Assembly (NCBI RefSeq): GCF_003265705.1
Contig: NW_020312902.1
Span: 14,735,662-14,799,661 of the forward strand
From: Callorhinus ursinus
Lineage: Eukaryota > Chordata > Mammalia > Carnivora > Otariidae
Direction: 5' to 3'
DNA length: 64,000 nucleotides
The notes below the pieces were generated by a model that ran no database searches, was not told the origin of the DNA, and saw nothing but the letters and a program-made list of their open reading frames with translations. The position numbers were made by a program, and so were the translations under genes. Each line of letters starts with the position of its first letter. The stretch's first letter is position 1. This document shows, piece by piece, positions 33,755 to 44,737 of the stretch.

Positions 33755-33905
33755 GTGTAAACAAATACACTCTGGACCCAGAGCGTGCGGGTTTGTCCCC
33801 GGCTCTGCCGTGTCCTGGCTGTGTGAACTTAACCTCCCTGAGCAGTGCGCTGCCACCTCCCAGGGAGCCCGGCATGCAGAAAGCGCTCAGGTGATGAGGC
33901 AGCTG
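33755..33905 (+). repeat. MIR relic
   Basis: TGTGTAAACAAATACACTCT, GTCCCCGGCTCTGCCGTGTC and CCCGGCATGCAGAAAGCGCT. Confidence 0.65.
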
Positions 33906-33927
33906 TCATCTTGTACGATCGCTCAGC

Positions 33928-33960
33928 TGGCCATCCCTGTGAGGTGGGCCATCCCTGTGA
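33928..33960 (+). repeat. Short tandem duplication
   Basis: GGCCATCCCTGTGAG is present twice in a row with two or three bases between, a small recent-looking duplication. Confidence 0.75.
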
Positions 33961-34009
33961 GTCTCACTTCAGGCAGTTAACTTGAGGCAGAGAGCCGAAG
34001 TCCCAGACA

Positions 34010-34044
34010 CCCCCCCCCCCCCCCCCCCTCCCCCCCCCCCCCCC
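34010..34044. repeat. 35-nt C tract
   Basis: Uninterrupted C apart from a single T, ending in GCCACCGCC. Such tracts are unstable and often mis-sequenced. Confidence 0.95.
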
Positions 34045-35354
34045 GCCACCGCCACCTCCCCAGCCTGGTTTCCAGTGGTCCTCACCGGGGAGCTGCAGCA
34101 GGGCAGGGAATCCTGTGACTGATGTCGCAGCCTCCGTGCCCCAGAGCTTGGACCCGCCTCTGCCTCGGCGGCCTTGCCAGGCTTTGGGCTGCCTGGCCCA
34201 GGGTGGGCCTCAGGGACTCGGGCCTGTGCCTTGTGTCAAGGCAGAGCTGGGCCAGGGGTCAGGGGCTTTCCTTTAGCCTCTGGTCTTACTGAGGCTGTCT
34301 AGGGCTCTCAGCTGCTATAGGGAGACGGTAGCACACAGAGGGGTGGGTTTCCAGAAGGGGCTTCTAGGAGCCCCTCCATTTCTGAGAGTGAAAACACACA
34401 CACACCCCTATTCTGCCCAAACCTGAGAGCAGAGATTCAGGCTGGGGAGTTGGGGGACAAGGCAGAAGGGTCAGAGGGCCTGGGCCAGCCCCTCCCCACC
34501 ACAGCTGTGGTCAGGGAACAGGAGGTGGACGTCCTGGGAGGGGGCCAGAGGAGAAAGGCAGCAGGCAGGAGGACCCCTCTGCCGTCCCAGGCTCCTTCCA
34601 GTCATCCTTCTGGTGTTGTCTGTGACTAGGGCCTGGGCCTGACTAATCACTGGGCTCCCATCCCTTTTTCCCCTCTCCACGAGCCAGTGAGCCAGAGCCC
34701 ACTTGGCCTACAACAATACATTTTATTCACGAAACGTATAGCCTGGCCGCCCGGAGGCCTGTAGAGAAGCCGGCAGGCCAAGTCCAGCCCAGGAGGAACC
34801 AGTTGTGAGGGGCTTGGAGGGACCTTTGGTGGGATGCCAGGGTTTGGGGGGTCCTTGAGAACGTGGGGAGCCTGGGGCGGGGGCCACCGCAGGGCTTGGC
34901 TTCTCAGGATGAGCCCAGCTGTTTGGAGTGAGAGGCTGAGGGGAAGCAGTGTGGGCCGGGGAAAACCAGCCAGAGGAGGAGTTCAGGGCTGGAGTCTTGG
35001 GCAAGCCTCCAGCTCTCTCTGGGCCTTGGTTTCCCCACCTGGAATGTCAGAGAGGGCATGAGGCAGGAAACTCAGAGGGAAGGGGCTGATGTGGGGGATC
35101 CTCGTAGATAAGAGTCCTGGGGCTGCTTAGCCTGGCATCCTCCCCAGAGTGGGCCCAGGGGGCTCTGATCTGGCTCTCCAGCTGGCAAGGATCTACTGCC
35201 TGCCAGGAGGTGCGGTTTGAGAGAGGCATGTTTCAGGGACACAGCCACAGCCACCCTTTTCCTGGCGCCTGTGGCCCTTGCCTTGAGCTGCCCGCTTGTT
35301 CTGAGGCTGCAGGGGAACCTGAACCCCTCCTGCTCCTCCCCATGTCTCCCATTT

Positions 35355-35590
35355 CCTGTTTGCTTTATAAACAGTGTCTACAGTTTACATAGGGCATTAA
35401 CCCTATCACCTAGTTCCATGCACAGAACAACCCATTGAGGGTAGGTACTGGTACTGTACCTCTTTACAAATGAGGAAACTGAAGCTCAGAGAGGTTAAGT
35501 GTCCTCCCCAGGGTCACAGAGCTAGTAAGGGCAAAGCAGGACTGGACCTCAGACCCTCAGACTTGAATCTTCTGCTTTTGCATCTTGAAT
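35355..35590 (-). repeat. MIR, full length
   Basis: CTTTACAAATGAGGAAACTG, AAGCTCAGAGAGGTTAAGTG and GGGTCACAGAGCTAGTAAGG. Confidence 0.92.
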
Positions 35591-35739
35591 CACAGGCAGC
35601 TGAGGCCAGTGCCCTGTCCTATGGCACCAGGCCTGGGGCAAGTACTCTCGTCAGGGAGACTCTTTTCTAAAGCACGCGGCTGACTAGGGCTGAGTGCCCC
35701 ACAAACAAATCCAGCAGAGGCCAAGAGTGAGCACCATGG

Positions 35740-36110
35740 CTAGAGTAAAATCAGGCAGCTCCTGGAGGGTCAGAGATGGTTGGGTAGAACTGGGGTTGGT
35801 GGAAGAAGCGAAGGCATTCCAGGCACGGGGAGCAGCTAAGGCAAAGGCTTGGAGGTTAAGAAGCTACATAGAACAGTGTGGTGGGCACGTGGTGCCCTCA
35901 ATACATATGTTGACTCATGAACGTGGCCTGGAACAGGGGGGTTATATGTCAGGGAACTTGGGAACTCAGATTGTCAGAAAGACTGAGCTTGAGTTTGGCC
36001 TTTATTCTGTAGGCAACAGGGACCCATTGAAGGTATTGGAGCAGGGGGCTGACTTGGCAAAAACCTCATTTCGAAGTTTAAGTTGGCAGGCAGAATCAGG
36101 CAGGAGCCAG
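35740..36110 (-). repeat. L2 3'-end relic, antisense
   Basis: GGCATTCCAGGCACGGGGAG, CTAAGGCAAAGGCTTGGAGG and TTGGCCTTTATTCTGTAGGC. Confidence 0.8.
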
Positions 36111-37084
36111 GGGTCCATCCAGGTGGTAGTTGGAGGAATGCAGGTGTGGGGAAGGGCTCCAAGGACCTGCCAGAACCCTAGCAGATCCAGCCAGGGGCTC
36201 TGAGTAATAAGGGGCCCATCCCTGGATAAGACTGTTACAAAGCCCCCTTCCAACCTGGGAGGGGCTCTCCTCTCTAGAAGGGGTACACCCCTTCTCCGTG
36301 CCTCTGTCAAACCCTTCCCGTCTGAAGACTAGAGCCTTCATCCACTGCCCCTGCCCCTCCTCCTCCTTTGGGCTGACTCCTCCAGCCCCCAATTTTCCAG
36401 GCCTTGGCTGGGAGGGGATCCAGAGCAGCCTCTGTGGGATGACATCACCTACCGGCCTGCCTGCCGAGTGGTTTCTCATCTGGATACCTGCTCGCCTCGT
36501 ACGCCTGCCCGCCTGCCCGGGCAGCCCTGTGCAGGCAACATCCTGAGAGGCAGATGCCAGAGAGAGGGAGCTGGGAGCCTGCATGTGCTGGGGGAGGGGA
36601 GTGCAGCCAGGAGGGCAGAGTGTCTGTGTGTCCGTCTGTCCGTCCCACAGCCTTTGGAGCAGCCTCCAGGAGGTGCCACTGCCTGTCTTCTGTGCTCTGG
36701 AATCCCTGGAGAATGTTCTCTTTTCTACCTATGTTCTGAAATGTCAGTCTTCAGAAAGCTTAGGCCAATTTTCCAAGGGGCTCAGGGGCCAGGGCAGTGG
36801 GGTGGGATTTTTCCCCTCTTTGAAATTTTGCCTCAGATTCCCTTGGCTTGGATTAAATTAAGCTGAGGTCTCTCCACTCCCCAGCACCCCAGCTTGTCCT
36901 CTCTAGCAGCTTTTGGCCACAAACTCATCGCTCCTTGCTCTTCTGTGCCTCTGTTTCCCTGTCTCGCCTTTCCCCCTTCCACAGTTGTCCAGTTTTCCCA
37001 AATGTCAGAGGTGAGGCCCTGCCTGGTTTAGCTCTAGTGACTTCTGAAACAAACCACTAAATCACTCCATTCATCTCTCTGCCT

Positions 37085-37205
37085 ATTTGTTCATTTCATT
37101 CATTCATCTTGCACACACTTACTGAATGCCTACTACCTAATAGGCCCTGTGGTCTGCTCAACAGATGTAGCAACGGTCAACAAGGAACCCACACTCCAGT
37201 CTTTA
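37085..37205 (-). repeat. L2/MIR-like 3' fragment
   Basis: TTCATTCATTCATCTTGC then ACTTACTGAATGCCTACTAC. Confidence 0.6.
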
Positions 37206-37309
37206 TTAAATACCAACTGTATGCTGGGTCAAAGATAGGGTAAGGCAGGGTCCCTCTGGGAACCAGGGATCAATGGCTCTCTGCAGGCAGCATATAGTAG
37301 AGAAGTTCA

Positions 37310-37505
37310 GAACACGAGCGACCCCCTGTTGGTGGGTGTGGGTTCAAGTCCCAGCTGTGTGACCTTAGGAAAACTGCTTACCCTCATGAGCCTCAGTCTG
37401 CCTATGTATAAAATGGGTCTATAACAGAACCTACCACAAAGGCTTGTTGTGAGGATCCAGCGAGACAATAAAATGACTCAGTCAGGTGCTTGGCATTGTG
37501 TTGAC
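37310..37505 (+). repeat. MIR, nearly full length
   Basis: CAGCTGTGTGACCTTAGGAA, TATGTATAAAATGGGTCTAT and GCTTGTTGTGAGGATCCAGC. Confidence 0.9.
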
Positions 37506-38109
37506 TGTGAGTGAGCTCCTGAGGGTCTGCTGTTAATTGTCAGTATAATCTGGGCTCTTGGGGTTTGGAAGCTCTCTGACCCGCTGGGAGCTCCTCTTTT
37601 CTGTTTGTAGCCTGAGTTTTCCTTTCCCACAAACTGAAAGGAAGCCCCTGTATCTCAAAGGGCAGGGGCTGGGCCTTTTTGTGTTAGGTTCACTGAAGAG
37701 GTGCTCTTGGCCACCGAGGCACTGCCGTCCCCCCATGGGTACAGCGAGCGGGAGGTAGTCTCTGTCAGCACCATGCCCGGTGCTGCCTCTGTCGGGCCGG
37801 CAGGGGCAGGCGCAAAAGCTGGCCCCATCTGAGTGCAGAGTGGGCTGGCCCTGCTGCCCAGCTGTTGGTCGCATTTCTGCCTGAAATCCGATCCAGGCTT
37901 TGGTGGGGCTGCCTGGGGCTGTGCGTGTGCGGATCCATGTGGCAGGGCTCGCCAGGGACAGGGTCCCTTCTGGGGCTCCAGAGGGTTGAGCTGGGGCTCC
38001 GGGGCCCACCCCTCATGGGAGAAAACCGTCAGGGGCAGTGGGTTTCTTTCCTTCTGTTGCTCCCTGCCCTGGGTTGGATGGGGCCTTCCTCACAGAAAGA
38101 CCCAGAGGT

Positions 38110-38285
38110 CTAAGCGGTGCCTCCCTCCCCTGGCTGCACCTGGGAACCACGGGGGAGGAGGGAGTGTCCAAAAAATACCGACCAATTAAATCGGACCTCT
38201 GGGGGTGGGACCCAGGCTTCGGTATTCTTTCAGAGCCCCCCAGGCAATTCTGTGGAGCCAAGTTGAAGATCACTGTGCTGGAAGA
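38110..38285 (+). repeat. MER5A hAT relic
   Basis: CCAATTAAATCGGACCTCTG, GGGGTGGGACCCAGGCTTCG and AAGTTGAAGATCACTGTGC; one of the clearest DNA-transposon relics in the window. Confidence 0.8.
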
Positions 38286-38344
38286 ATGGGTGCCCGGAAA
38301 CAGAAATCTGAGGGGCAGTTCTTTAATGGAAAGAGAGATGGGCT

Positions 38345-38433
38345 TGAACCTAAAACACTGAGTGAGTTTGGTTCTCTTCATAGCAGCTGTGTGAGCTGAG
38401 GCAAGCCTCTTGCCCTCTCTGGGCCTCTGAGTT
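38345..38433 (+). repeat. MIR, 5' part, interrupted by a CAN-SINE
   Basis: GCAGCTGTGTGAGCTGAGGC then CCCTCTCTGGGCCTCTGAG. Confidence 0.8.
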
Positions 38434-38627
38434 TTTTTTTTAATAAAGATTTTTATTTATTTATTGAGAGAGAGAATGGTAGAGAGAGAGCATGAGAGGG
38501 AAGAAGGTCAGACGGAGAGGCAGACTCCCTGCTGAGCAGGGAGCCCGATGCGGGACTCGATCCCGGGACTCCAGGATCATGACCTGAGCCGAAGGCAGTC
38601 GCTTAACCAACTGAGCCACCCAGGCAC
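38434..38627 (-). mobile_element. CAN-SINE copy 2, inserted in a MIR
   Basis: Poly-T then TTTATTTATTGAGAGAGAG and a tRNA-like head ending GAGCCACCCAGGCAC. The direct repeat CTGAGTT at 38427-38433 and 38628-38634 marks the target site. The MIR sequence resumes on the right with GTTGTCGCTTGTGAAATGGG. Confidence 0.92.
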
Positions 38628-38634
38628 CTGAGTT

Positions 38635-38735
38635 GTCGCTTGTGAAATGGGAAGGTAGAAAGGTTGTGGTGAGGATAAAATGGGACAGGGTACGTGCCTG
38701 ACACAGGCCATGTGCCGAGTTAGACTCAGGTGTGT
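38635..38735 (+). repeat. MIR, 3' part, after the CAN-SINE
   Basis: GTGAAATGGGAAGGTAGAAA then GTGAGGATAAAATGGGACAG. Confidence 0.75.
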
Positions 38736-39592
38736 AAGGAATGTGGCTGTAGGCTAAAGGACCAAGGGAGCTGTAGGGAACCTAGGGACCCTCTCAGCCA
38801 TTTCTATAGCCATGCAGGTGGTGGGTCCCCTAGGCTTCCAGGAGATTGACAGATGTATAGGGTGGTAGACACATAGTTAAAGTGTGGTAGGAATTCCCTT
38901 TGGGCTGCGGGTGGTCTGGGAAGGCTTCCTGTAGGAGGTGACCAATAGGTCTCTGGTTTGTGGTTCCTTTCAGCTCCTAGCAGGGCATGCCCTGTCTTAG
39001 GTGTTTTGTCCCCACCTCTGGGAGCCTACAGCCCATCTGCCCTCCTTCTGCAGAGCCCCACCTTTTGACCGCTCAACTGCCAGAGGCTTCCCAGAGCCTG
39101 ACCACAAAGCCCAGCACTACAAGGTAGAGGGAGACTGAATCAGTCTCCATGTGGCCGGAGGGCAGCCACCAAGCCGGAGTGAAGCCGGGCTAGGGCTGGT
39201 CTGTCTGCACCAGGCCCCTGGGCTCAGTGGCAGCGCCTTGGTGAGCCGAACTTGAGGAAAAGTTGGCGGGGGGCGGGCTGGGCTTGCCTGGCTGCTGGCG
39301 CTGGGACTTTCTTCTTGGGTTTCAAGTAAACAGTCTCGGCCCTCCTCCCCCTCCCCTGCCTCCACCCCTGGCTCCTCATTCGATGGGTCTCATGTGTTTC
39401 TATTTAAGGGTTGCGAGTAAACCCCAGTGATTGGCGGCCTCAAACCCTCTTGACTTCTCGCCTGGGCCCGAGCTGTGGAGACTTCTCTGCTGCTCGCTCC
39501 CTCTCCCTCCCGAGGGGAGGACCGCTGCCTCTTTTCTCTGGGTTCACAGAGGCTGGGAGGAGAGGCACGAGCCCTCCTCCTTGCCTTGCCTT

Positions 39593-39640
39593 TCTCTCTC
39601 TCTCTCTCTCTCTCTCTCCCTCTCCCTCCCTCCTCCCCCC
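39593..39640. repeat. CT-rich tract before CpG island 2
   Basis: About 13 TC units, followed by CCCTCC variants and an eight-base C run. Confidence 0.95.
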
Positions 39641-39761
39641 CCTCCGCTCGGCCTCAGCCCTCATGGGCGGCCCTCCCGTCGCGCCCCTGCCAGCCGAGGG
39701 GTCTGGGGAGACCACGTCCGCACCAGGCCTCTCCTCCAGCTCGCTTGTGCCGGGCTGTGAC

Positions 39762-39768
39762 TGACTCA
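39762..39768. promoter_or_regulatory. AP-1 (TRE) consensus TGACTCA in CpG island 2
   Basis: An exact 7-of-7 match to the Fos/Jun site, about 310 nt before exon C. A 7-mer occurs by chance roughly every 8 kb counting both strands, so only its location makes it notable. Confidence 0.4.
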
Positions 39769-40028
39769 TCGCAGCGGCGGGCTCTTCCTCTCGGGTTCCC
39801 GGGCCTCCGCTCGGCCCGGCTGTCCCCCTCCCCCCCCCCTCCGGCCCGGCTCCCCATGTCCCCCGGTCCCCGCCGTGCAGCGGGCCGGTGTGGGGCCTTG
39901 CTATATGGCCTGTCCTTGGGGCCCGGCGAGCTGCGAGCCCCGGCTGCGGGCGGCCCCTCGGAGCGGCAGCGGCGCTGGCGACCGAGCAGCCTCCCCCGAT
40001 GGACAGGGGGCGCCCCGGCCGCGGGGCC

Positions 40029-40071
40029 ATGGCCGGCCGCTGGCTCACCGCATGCTTTCTGCCCTCGCCAG
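40029..40071 (+). CDS. SH3PXD2A: Candidate alternative N-terminus for a short isoform starting before exon C
   Basis: An ATG at 40029 with G at -3 and G at +4 (strong Kozak context) is in frame with exon C and gives [15 protein letters not shown] before [11 protein letters not shown] further in-frame ATG at 39999 would add [10 protein letters not shown]. The frame has no stop from at least 39888. A third choice is the exon's own Met at 40095 (MILEQY), whose context is weaker with C at -3. Any of these would give a protein that lacks the PX domain and begins at SH3 domain 1, the architecture known for Tks5-short. Which start is used cannot be decided from sequence. Confidence 0.45.
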
Positions 40072-40203
40072 GTGCCGACACCAACGCCGAGCCCATGATC
40101 CTGGAACAGTACGTGGTGGTGTCCAACTATAAGAAGCAGGAGAACTCGGAGCTGAGCCTCCAGGCCGGGGAGGTGGTGGATGTCATCGAGAAGAACGAGA
40201 GCG
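40072..40203 (+). CDS. SH3PXD2A: SH3PXD2A exon C, start of SH3 domain 1
   Basis: A 132-nt exon encoding (G)[18 protein letters not shown] and on through [15 protein letters not shown]. From YVVVSNY onward this is the N-terminal half of an SH3 domain: YVVVSNY sits where ALYDY lies in classical SH3s, followed by the RT-loop region (KKQENSE) and the diverging turn ([13 protein letters not shown]). The catalogue-typical WW and the C-terminal half must lie on a later exon outside the window. [19 protein letters not shown] matches Tks5 rather than the Tks4 (SH3PXD2B) version, which I remember as ANY and SISLSVGQVV-like. The acceptor is CCAG at 40068-40071 with a likely branch A at 40047. The donor AGCG|gtgagtg at 40204 is strong. 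In the family this SH3 binds proline-rich partners and takes part in autoinhibition with the PX domain. The same reading frame stays open upstream into the CpG island, which matters for short isoforms. Confidence 0.95.
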
Positions 40204-41189
40204 GTGAGTGCCCAGATGGCCGGCCTGGCTCCCGGGATGGACAGACGGGCCGGACGTCTGGCTGGTTTTGTTCCCTACCTCCTCCCCCACCTCTGCAGCT
40301 GTACTCTGTTTCCATCTGGTGGGGGAGAGGGCTGAGGAGGCCGAAGTTTCCCCTGTTGGTTTGGGCTGCAGGCCAGCATTTTGCCTGGTGGTGGAAGAAT
40401 GTCTCCCCAGCCCCAGGGAAATGAACCGGCTTGTGTGCATGCAAGGCCAGGGTGGCAGAAGCCGGTACAACAGCCCAGCCCCTGTTTGGGGTCCCCGTGC
40501 CCACTGAGGCCACAGGGAAGGTGGCTCCTGGCTCAGGGGGCACCTTAGGGCAGCTTCCCCTGTTGGCGCCATCTTCCAAGCCGGGGTCTGGGCAGGGGCG
40601 AGATAAGCCGACTAGCTGGTGGGGAAGGCTGGCCATGACGTCACCCCACGGGTTGTCTCAGGAAAGGCTAGGCCTGTGGGATTTGGCTAGTGTCTGGGTG
40701 GTGAGCTGACTGCCCCCTGCAGAGCTGAAGGCTGCCAGGACCTGGGAAGAGGGCCCAGACAGGGGGAGAAGGGGGCCAGGGAGGGCCCTACCACAGCCGC
40801 CCTGTCATTGGGAGCTGAGGCTTTGTCTCGTCTGGGGCCCTGCCCGTGGCTCTCCAAGGGCTGCTGGTTCCACGGTCCTCACCGGGACCACAGGTGCGGC
40901 AGGCATCTCTGCACGTGGAGGGAGGAGCGCCTGAATCGGTCAGTCTGGGGTGCAGGGCCAAGACCTCCATCAGCATTTTGCCTGTATCCTGCTGGGGCTT
41001 GAATTGGTTGCTGGGGTGTTTTGTTTTGGTTCCAGTTAGCTGCAAGGGAAGGTCCCTTGCACGGGATCCTCTTTGGGCAGTATTTGGACACTCCCAGAGG
41101 GGAGGGGCCTGGTTTTCTTTTCCTGTCCTGCTCAGTTCCCTTCCCTTCCAATATTTTGAGCCCTGAAAGGAGGACAGACCAAAGGATGA

Positions 41190-41290
41190 CTGTACCCATT
41201 CTATAGATAGAGTAACCGGGGCACAGACAGACTGAGGGGAAATGAGTCCTCTGAGGGCAAAAGCAGAACAGGGACATACCTGGGCCCCTG
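41190..41290 (-). repeat. MIR relic
   Basis: CCCATTCTATAGATAGAGTA then ACCGGGGCACAGACAGACTG. Confidence 0.7.
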
Positions 41291-42229
41291 ATTCCTATGC
41301 CTGTGGGCAGCCAGTAGCTGTAGAGATGCTGAGGAAATCCCAGCAGACCTCCTGGTTCCGGAAGGTGAGCTCAGGCTCCTGCTGCAGGAGGCTCAGGAGC
41401 TGTGCTCCCTGAGAACAGAGCTGTGATGCCAACATAGGTCTGACTCCTGGCCCTCCTGGGTCTGGGGTCCTGACAGACCTTTCAGAGAGGTCAGGCTTTG
41501 TCTTTGTGCTTGGAGTCATTGGCAAGGTGGTTGGCAAAGGCCGTCCCCACCTGGCAGAGCCACACCCCTAGCCTAAGGCCTGAGCCCTTCACCCCAGGCA
41601 CCTACACTGCTCTGCTACTTGCACACCATTGCCTTCAGCCTTTGTTCTAGTACCACCCCTACCTACTCGTCCCCACCCCTCACCCCGCCTACCCTCTAGG
41701 AAGCTGGCATTGTCACAGGGACCTGGCTCTGGAAACCCTGAGCACCTCCAGACCCAAAGGAAGGGATCTTTGATGGTGTCGGAGGCACCTGCTGAGGCAG
41801 ACGTTTTGGAGCGCGTTCCGAGGGGAGACATGTGCCCACTTCTCTGTATAAGGTCAGGGCTGCTCAGAAGTAGAGTTCTGGCTTAGAGACCCTCCTGCCA
41901 CCTCCCCTGCCTTGTGTCACCAGCACAGCTATATAACCCCCATGGTTCTGGGTACCAGCCACTGGCCAGGATGGAAAAGACCCCACACAAAAGGAAGTCA
42001 GCATGCTCGGAGACTCTGATTCCAGGGACGTCCTCCCTCTACCTTCCCATCCCATACCCAGGATTCTAGGAATACTTGGAAGTCCTACCTAGGAGCCCTG
42101 ACAGAGTGGGGGCCTGGAAAAAGCGTAGAGACACCTCCGCTCCTGAGGACTCCCTGATGGCTATGTGACTCCCCAGTATGACACACACAGCCTCTGAGGG
42201 AGCTACTGTCCCTGGAATTTGGATCCTGC

Positions 42230-42325
42230 CCACCACCTACTGGCTAGATGGCTGCAAGTCCCTTAATCCCTCTGGGCCTCACTTAATCCTTCTGTAAAAT
42301 GGAGATAATTTGGTGGCTGCTTAGA
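42230..42325 (+). repeat. MIR relic
   Basis: GCAAGTCCCTTAATCCCTCT and CCTTCTGTAAAATGGAGATA. Confidence 0.75.
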
Positions 42326-43149
42326 AGCAGAAGCTGGAGTAGTGACCTTCCTGAGCCTTCTTCCCAGGTCTGAACTCCATGGCTGGGAGCCCTTTTAGGG
42401 CCCTAGATGTCAGGTGGAGAGAGCCTCCCCAAACACAGCTTTTCTCCTTCTCCAGGACTTTTGTATCTTTACTTTTGGTGGAGAGGGCTGCCTAGCAGCT
42501 CATGTTTGCACCGGGACCCTGGAGTGCTAGGTCTGCCATGCAAACCCACACTATCTGTTGCTGGCAGAAACCAGGGGGCCTGGCATGTACAGCCAGTTTA
42601 ACCAGAGAAACTAGGTGGAGGGGAGAGAGCAAGAGGACCAAAGTGCAGATCCCTGGGACAGTGGTTGCCCAGTTCAGGAAGCTGGACGGCTGAGGTGGGG
42701 GAGGGGAGGTGTGTTGTGCATCCTGTAAGCTGGCTTTGGAAGGAGTGGTGAGTGAGGGTTTTGAACTCTCTAACAAAGACCCAATTGTTATGCCTCTGAC
42801 CTTGGGACATGGTGGGCGTGTTAAGGCATTTCCACTCCAATTGTTGAGGCAGTAGCCCCAGTTAGCACCATCCCCACCCTGCAGGGCCTAGCCTTGCCCA
42901 CTGAGAGCAGGGACTCTGCCTGTGTCCCCTTCTGTCTTGGCTAGAAGTCCCTCGAGTAAAGTGTCCATGGAGGGGTCCACCAACCTCTGGCTCTGCCTGC
43001 TCATCCAAGCCCTCTGCCTGGGATCATAGACACCGAGTGATTTGGAGGTGTGGTTTTGCCAGGGCTCTGTAATTTCATTGGTCTAAAGAGAGATGTGTCT
43101 GGAAGGCAGTTCAGAGTCAGTAAACAGTAAACAACAATGCCATGTGATA

Positions 43150-43275
43150 TGTTATCATTTTATTAGAATCAGGAAATGACCCCATGCGGTAGAAGGCTCT
43201 TCAAAAATTTTGTGGCTCAAGTAACAGACTGAGAGGTTAAGTCATTTTCTTAGAGTCCAACAGCTGAGATCTCTG
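43150..43275 (-). repeat. MIR relic
   Basis: ACAGACTGAGAGGTTAAGTC then ATTTTCTTAGAGTCCAACAG. Confidence 0.65.
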
Positions 43276-44737
43276 CCCTCTACAGAGGACGTGGGGGGAA
43301 GGTGAGAACAGGCTCATCCCGGGTAGGATCGCCACAAGAAGCTGGTGACACTGCAGGTTGGGGAGAGACGTGGGCTGGGTGAGATGACCACAGGTCTCCC
43401 TGGAACATCAGAAGGATGACTCTCTGTCCCACCTTCCAACACGGTGGTCGTAGGTTGTGGGAATTCAGGTTGTTAATTGTTCCTTTGAACTTGGGGCCAA
43501 GCAACAGCTGAGAGGATCTGATGTGTACCCAGCACCGAAGACAAGCCTATTCCTGGGAATGTAGGTGGACAGAAGTCAAGGACCCCCAAAGTGAGACCTG
43601 AGCGGCTTCAGGGAAATCCTTTTTGATCAAGCAGTGGGCCTGGGGCCGAGCCAGAAAGCACTCTTTTTTCTCCATTCATGAACAGGGACAGATCCAGCAG
43701 AGAGATTCAACAGGTTTGCTTGCTTTGACAAGTCACTGTTATCTTGCCCTTGGGAACTCCTCCACCCTTCCCACAGACAGCAGTACCTGAGACCCCTCCT
43801 TTGTGGGAAATTCTTAGGCCTCAAAGACCACATTGGCTTCGCCTTCAAGCAGGTATAATCTGGTCTGACTTCTGGCAGCGTGGTGATGGCAGGATCCCAG
43901 TTGCTCTGGTCTGTGTTGAGCAAAGCTTGTCTCTAGCTTTCCAGCATTGCTTCCTTCTTCTTAGGACTAGGGGCCCTGGGAGGACGTGGGGCTCTGAGTC
44001 ACCAGATGCTCATTCTTTTCCTGCCTCTGCTTTCCTTCTCTGAGTCTTTGTTTCTTTTCTGGCCCCAGCATGGTAACACTGGGAGTTCTTACACTTCCTT
44101 GGAGGCATGTAGCTATAGGACTAAGATCAAAGCGTTGTGCTGGCAAGGAATTTTGAGCTCCACTGGTCCATGCAGGTGAGGAAACTGTCCAGGTGAGAAC
44201 ACTCAGCCTTGGGGAGTTTGCACATCTCAGTCCTGTCCAAAAATCACTGCTTTAGTCCCAGCTGAGTAGTGAGCAGAGGACAGAAGTCCACTCAGACTTG
44301 CTCAAGGGACACCTGAAAGGCTGCAGAAAAATCTCACCGAACCTGAGGATGTGAAGTACGTCCCAGCTTCACGGGCACCGGGGGAACCAGAGAGTTGGCC
44401 CGAGCCAGATCAAGGCACCCTGGTCTCCATGTCGCTCTTGGGTGTACCCAAGATGTAGAGCCCCCCGGGATCTTCTCCCTGCAGAGCAGCCTGACTTCTC
44501 CTCCTGTCCCCTTAAAACAGCTGCCTATTCACCTGCTGTTGGTCTGTGGCTTCTGGTTCTCTGAGTTCAAAATTTGAAGTCCGAATCTGAATCTGATTGG
44601 CCAGCCAGTGACTCGGCAGACCGTAGGTCGGATGTCCTGCCCCGGGCCACTCAGCTGCGTCTGGGTGAAGCCCCGCGGGCTAGAAACATAGCTACCTAGA
44701 CAAGCACCTCAGCAGTGGCTGTTGGAAAGCAGATTTT

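Larger units (their letters stand above)
33535..40071 (+). other. SH3PXD2A: SH3PXD2A intron between exons B and C
   Basis: About 6.5 kb. It holds a 35-nt C tract, MIR, L2 and MER5A relics, one CAN-SINE inside a MIR, and CpG island 2 at its 3' end. Nothing nameable is seen at 33960-35340 (except the C tract), 36200-37090, 37520-38110 and 38710-39590. Confidence 0.8.
39640..40250 (+). promoter_or_regulatory. CpG island with AP-1 site, candidate internal promoter 2
   Basis: A second CpG-dense block runs directly into exon C. It follows a CT-rich tract (39593-39640) and carries a perfect AP-1/TRE heptamer TGACTCA at 39762-39768. Further upstream there is an inverted CCAAT (ATTGG) near 39430 and a TATA-like CTATTTAAGG near 39400, both outside the island and of unclear use. 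The setting fits the internal promoter expected for short, PX-less Tks5. Confidence 0.7.

Noticed and set aside
39400..39435. TATA-like CTATTTAAGG with a nearby inverted CCAAT as a classical promoter
   Set aside because: The CCAAT lies downstream of the TATA-like word, the reverse of the usual order, and both are outside the CpG island.
39440..40126. Minus-strand open frame of 228 residues across CpG island 2
   Set aside because: Low-complexity Gly/Arg/Glu-rich translation of the CT repeat and CpG island, explained by composition.
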